Shown here one piece after another: positions 61,142-64,000 of a DNA stretch of 64,000 bases. Position 1 is the stretch's first letter. Each line of letters starts with the position of its first letter. The notes below the pieces were generated by a model. It was given only the letters and a program-made list of their open reading frames with translations. It made no database searches and had not been told where the DNA came from. The DNA is from Xanthobacteraceae bacterium (lineage in GTDB: Bacteria; Pseudomonadota; Alphaproteobacteria; Rhizobiales; Xanthobacteraceae), in NCBI GenBank assembly GCA_022844205.1, contig JALHMF010000002.1:62001-126000 (forward strand). The letters run 5' to 3'. Made by a program: the position numbers and the translations under genes.

Positions 61142-61717
61142 ATGTCCAAGACGCAAGAACCTGTCACCATCAAGAAATACGCCAATCGGCGGCTCTACAA
61201 TACGGGAACGAGCACCTACGTGACGCTCGAAGACTTGGCCGTGATGGTCAAGGACGGCGAGGACTTCGTGGTCTTCGACGCGAAGACCGGCGAGGATATC
61301 ACCCGCTCGGTTCTGACCCAGATTATTTTCGAGCAAGAGAACAAGGGACAGAACCTTCTGCCCATCACATTCCTGCGGCAGGTGATCCGCTTCTACGGCG
61401 ACAGCATGCAAACGCTCCTGCCGCGCTATCTCGAAGTGTCGATCGACAGCTTCACCAAAGAACAGGAAAAATTCCGCGAGCAGATGACCAAGAGCTTCAG
61501 TACCGGCGGCTTCAACATGCTGGAGGATCAGGTCCGCCGCAACATGGAGATGTTCGAGCGCGCTTTCTCCATGTTCCTGCCCTTCGCGAAGAAGGAAGGC
61601 ATGATGGAAGACGCCGCAGCCGCGGGCGCGGGCGGTGAAGACATCAACGAATTGAAGAAGCAGGTCCACGAAATGCAGAAGCGTCTCGAACGTCTCGGCG
61701 AACGCAACGATAAATAA
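61142..61717 (+). CDS. phaR: polyhydroxyalkanoate synthesis repressor PhaR
   Basis: 191 residues from the ATG at 61142; a TTG at 61133 with AGGAA upstream is also possible. VTIKKYANRRLYNTGTSTYV, then TLEDLAVMVKDGEDFVVFDA and the ITRSVLTQIIFEQENKGQNL block, is the PhaR DNA/PHB-binding domain. The C-terminal part is helical and charged (FERAFSMFLPFAKKEG, then a coiled-coil tail). It represses phasin and PHB genes until polymer appears. It is divergent from phaA. Confidence 0.95.
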   Translation: MSKTQEPVTIKKYANRRLYNTGTSTYVTLEDLAVMVKDGEDFVVFDAKTGEDITRSVLTQIIFEQENKGQNLLPITFLRQVIRFYGDSMQTLLPRYLEVSIDSFTKEQEKFREQMTKSFSTGGFNMLEDQVRRNMEMFERAFSMFLPFAKKEGMMEDAAAAGAGGEDINELKKQVHEMQKRLERLGERNDK

Positions 61718-61721
61718 GCCT

Positions 61722-63509
61722 TTAGCCGGCCGCTCCGATGCGGTCCCCGGCCTCGTTGTCTGAGTCCCTCACCGGTATTTCCGCCAGGCCCACCAGTGCT
61801 CCCTGGAAATAATCGCATCCCCAGCTGACGAGCGTGGACGCGGCGGTTTCGCTTTGCACCCATTCTGCGACCGTCTCCAGTCCTAGTTCACGCGCAAGCT
61901 CCAGGAGCGCTCGCACGAATACACGGTCGTCCGGCGCGGTCTCGAGATTGGCCACGAACGACCCGTCGATCTTGACCATATCGACGCCGAGGCGGCGCAG
62001 GTTGCGGAACGATGTGTACCCCGCACCGAAGTCGTCGATCGCGACCTTGCAGCCAAAGCCCTTTACCCGCGCGACGAAGCGGCGTGCCGCCTCCACATCG
62101 CGGATCGCGGCGGATTCAGTGATCTCCACAATCAGTCGCGAGCCGAGATTGTTGCGCATCTCCGCCGCAAAGGCGGCGAGCCAGACCGGATCGTGGACCG
62201 TGGAGGCCGAAACGTTCAGCGACAGCACAAGTGCGGGATCGCTCCGCAATTCTTCAGCCGCCAATTCCATCACACGGTGATCGATCAGACGCACAAGGTC
62301 GAGCTTTTCGGCGACTGCCAAAATCGTTATCGCGTCCACTTCGCGGCCGTCCGGCTCCGACACGCGCACAAGACACTCCTTGAACGCGACGCGCCGGTCC
62401 TTTGCAATGACCACCGGCTGGAAGGCGAGCTTCACACGGCGGTCATTCAGCGCTGAAACGATCAGATCCGTGACACGCGTGTTTTCTTTCCGGTGCGCTT
62501 CCGACTCCACGCTCGGCTGATACACGCGAAAGCTGCCGCGGCCGGATTCGCGCGCAAGCTCGAGCGCCTCCTGCGAACTGCAGATCATTTCCTGCAGATT
62601 GCGGGCATGGCGTGGCGCGATCACGCCGCCTGCCGTTACGGAAATGGTGAGCGGTCCGGCAGGTGTCTCGATCGGCGCCTCGCGCACGGCATTCACAAAC
62701 CGCGATGCTGCGACCGCAAGATCGTCGGGGCTGCAATCGCTCAACACAATCGCGAATTTCGTGTCGGAGAAACGGGCCAGCGAATCACTGCAGCGCTTAC
62801 GCGAGCGCAGGCGTTCGGCCACCGCGCGGATCGCCTGGTCGGCCGTATCGAACCCGTAGGAACGGTTAATGCGGCTCAGGTCGTCGATCCCGATCAGCAA
62901 GAGGCCCACGCTGCCCCGCCTGCGGGTCGCACGATCCAGCATTTCCTCCAGCACCTTGCCGAGCTTGTTGCGGTTCATCTCGCCGGTGAGGCTATCGACC
63001 GCGGAAAGCTCTGCGAGAAGCTGCTCGCGCAGATAACGTTCGGTGATGACCCGCACTACACCGGCGGCGCGCGAAGGCTTGCCGTCGGCGCCGGCGAACC
63101 AGCGGCCCGTATCTTCAACCCAGACAGGCTGTTCGCGATCGGGGACGCGTAGAGAATAACAAAGCTGATACGCAACGCCTGAGCCTGCATCGCGCGCCAC
63201 CGAGCCAATGATTTCGTCGTAGCGGTTGGCGGGACTTGCAGGATCGAGGATCGCCGCAAACACCCGACCGGTGCTGATTTTCGCAAGCGAATCGACGCCA
63301 AGAACGAGCGGCGCATTCGCGCTCCAACGCAATTCGTCGGTTGCGAGATTCCAAATGTAAGAAGCATCGCCCGCGGCCGCTGCGATCGCCGCAGCATCGG
63401 CTGGCGCCAGCGCGGTCGGAGAAACCGGACTGGGGGGCCGGACCGGTGCACTGAAGTTTGCGCTGGTGCCAACGGTTTCTGCTAGCGGTTTGGCTTGCAC
63501 GAAATTCAC
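61722..63509 (-). CDS. GGDEF/EAL-domain protein, GGDEF degenerate
   Basis: 595 residues from GTG at 63509, which has GGGGCGGA upstream; an ATG at 63602 is possible but lacks a ribosome site. Order: a PAS-like sensor (YIWNLATDELRWSANAPLVL, about residues 60-80), a diguanylate-cyclase domain where GGDEF is replaced by the unrelated FSDTKF, then an EAL domain. The EAL motif reads ECL (FKECLVRVSEPDG). Other phosphodiesterase residues remain: VSAS near Asn, IVEITE, AIDDFGAGYTSF, VKIDGSFV and FQGALVG. It may be a c-di-GMP phosphodiesterase or a c-di-GMP receptor. Confidence 0.85.
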   Translation of the reverse strand: MNFVQAKPLAETVGTSANFSAPVRPPSPVSPTALAPADAAAIAAAAGDASYIWNLATDELRWSANAPLVLGVDSLAKISTGRVFAAILDPASPANRYDEIIGSVARDAGSGVAYQLCYSLRVPDREQPVWVEDTGRWFAGADGKPSRAAGVVRVITERYLREQLLAELSAVDSLTGEMNRNKLGKVLEEMLDRATRRRGSVGLLLIGIDDLSRINRSYGFDTADQAIRAVAERLRSRKRCSDSLARFSDTKFAIVLSDCSPDDLAVAASRFVNAVREAPIETPAGPLTISVTAGGVIAPRHARNLQEMICSSQEALELARESGRGSFRVYQPSVESEAHRKENTRVTDLIVSALNDRRVKLAFQPVVIAKDRRVAFKECLVRVSEPDGREVDAITILAVAEKLDLVRLIDHRVMELAAEELRSDPALVLSLNVSASTVHDPVWLAAFAAEMRNNLGSRLIVEITESAAIRDVEAARRFVARVKGFGCKVAIDDFGAGYTSFRNLRRLGVDMVKIDGSFVANLETAPDDRVFVRALLELARELGLETVAEWVQSETAASTLVSWGCDYFQGALVGLAEIPVRDSDNEAGDRIGAAG

Positions 63510-63649
63510 TCCGCCCCGCGTCCTGCGGGCCCTCACCCTTTTGGATAGCCCTACCCCCTTAATGTCGGGTGAGCGCCCTTCGGCCCGGGGCTTGCAACGC
63601 ATTCAATGAAAAAGTGCGTTGTGTCCCAAAACGGGACGGAGTTGCTCAC

Positions 63650-63964
63650 ATGCGAATCTCGGCAAGCGTGAATGTGGGAATAGAGGGGCGTGCAAAGCGG
63701 TTTGCAGCGCCACAGGAAGCGGCCAATACGGGGCGCAACCTGCCCGCCGTCTTGGCCGTTCGATCCGTCGATCGTCCGTCCGTGGAACAGCAGCCGAGCA
63801 CCCGCCCCCTTGCAAGCGTCCTTGCCCAGCTTGCGGCGAGCGCCGGAGATCATCCTTTCACGCGAGCGCGGCGGAGAGCTGATCCCGCTGAAGCGGCGAG
63901 TGTCTATGGCCTTGCCGCGCAGGCGCAAGCACCCGCGCGCAAGGTTATACGCTGCATCGTTTGA
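63650..63964 (+). CDS. small unknown protein divergent from GGDEF/EAL gene
   Basis: 104 residues from the ATG at 63650 with GGAG about ten bases upstream; a longer in-frame reading from 63569 overlaps the regulatory region. RISASVNVGIEGRAKRFAAP opens a basic region, followed by a proline/serine-rich middle (VEQQPSTRPLASVLAQLAA) and a mixed charged C-terminus. No signal peptide or membrane segment. Family not recognised. Similar small proteins are thought to be widespread in Rhizobiales, but this was not checked. Confidence 0.55.
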   Translation: MRISASVNVGIEGRAKRFAAPQEAANTGRNLPAVLAVRSVDRPSVEQQPSTRPLASVLAQLAASAGDHPFTRARRRADPAEAASVYGLAAQAQAPARKVIRCIV

Positions 63965-64000
63965 TCCTAGTCAGACGGTGTCTTCGGGATGCCGATCGAC

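Noticed and set aside
1-64000. CRISPR arrays, IS elements, prophage or restriction-modification system
   Set aside because: No regularly spaced repeats, transposase, integrase or phage structural genes; the HNH protein at 19.8-20.4 kb is of the housekeeping alphaproteobacterial type with no partner methylase.

Overview
The window looks like chromosome of an alphaproteobacterium of the order Rhizobiales, near the Bradyrhizobium/Rhodoplanes-type families. Grounds: most of it is GC-rich (about 55-65% in lines sampled by eye), GTG/TTG starts are common, gene orders such as argH-lipoprotein-lysA, ftsE-ftsX-ydcF-plsC, chorismate mutase-hisC-tyrA/metX-metW-gloB and phaB-phaA/phaR are typical of that order, and two dispersed palindromic repeats familiar from Bradyrhizobium-like genomes are present. 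Genus assignment is inference. No phage, IS element, CRISPR array or rRNA operon was seen. The only RNA gene found is tRNA-Leu(CAA).

Layout. 1-1.7 kb: a NitT/TauT-type ABC importer (ATPase cut by the left edge). 1.9-2.9 kb: a HisE-like pyrophosphatase and a YqaA-type membrane protein. 2.9-17.3 kb: a surface-glycan island with six glycosyltransferases, six SAM methyltransferases (three FkbM-type, one TylF-type), a CMP-Kdo-synthetase-like enzyme with a HAD phosphatase, and a 2OG-Fe(II) oxygenase. Its left part (about 3.5-6.7 kb) is strikingly AT-rich and sits beside a decayed kinase gene. A glycosyltransferase/FkbM pair occurs twice, once AT-rich on the minus strand and once at host-like GC on the plus strand. 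17.4-24.3 kb: tRNA-Leu, dsbB, alcohol dehydrogenase, thioesterase, HNH nuclease, esterase, AlkA-type glycosylase, gluQRS, AEC transporter and a small stress membrane protein. 24.3-34.9 kb: BrkB protein, chemoreceptor, acyl-CoA dehydrogenase, membrane proteins, cobalamin adenosyltransferase, rhomboid protease, etfBA and 3-hydroxyacyl-CoA dehydrogenase.

35.0-38.3 kb: an ArsR-led minus-strand run of small poorly characterised enzymes (SRPBCC, DUF899, DUF1428, VOC, SRPBCC, MAPEG) with a perfect palindromic operator over the arsR start codon. 38.4-46.4 kb: DMT exporter, an orphan motility-type gene pair, TlpA-type thioredoxin, argH, lipoprotein, lysA, and a DUF4175 membrane protein. 46.4-51.4 kb: response regulator, zinc-ribbon protein, ftsEX, ydcF, plsC and an orphan. 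51.4-59 kb: ChaC-type cyclotransferase, the Tyr/His-type operon, metX-metW, methyltransferase, gloB and cupin. 59-64 kb: polyhydroxybutyrate genes phaB-phaA with divergent phaR, a diverged GGDEF/EAL protein and a small unknown.

The strongest leads are the duplicated glycosyltransferase/FkbM pair across a sharp GC boundary, the kinase relic whose two frameshifts both lie in eight-base homopolymers, and the ArsR operator that overlaps its own start codon. Apart from the decayed-gene region at 2.9-3.6 kb, no stretch over 300 bases lacks a gene.
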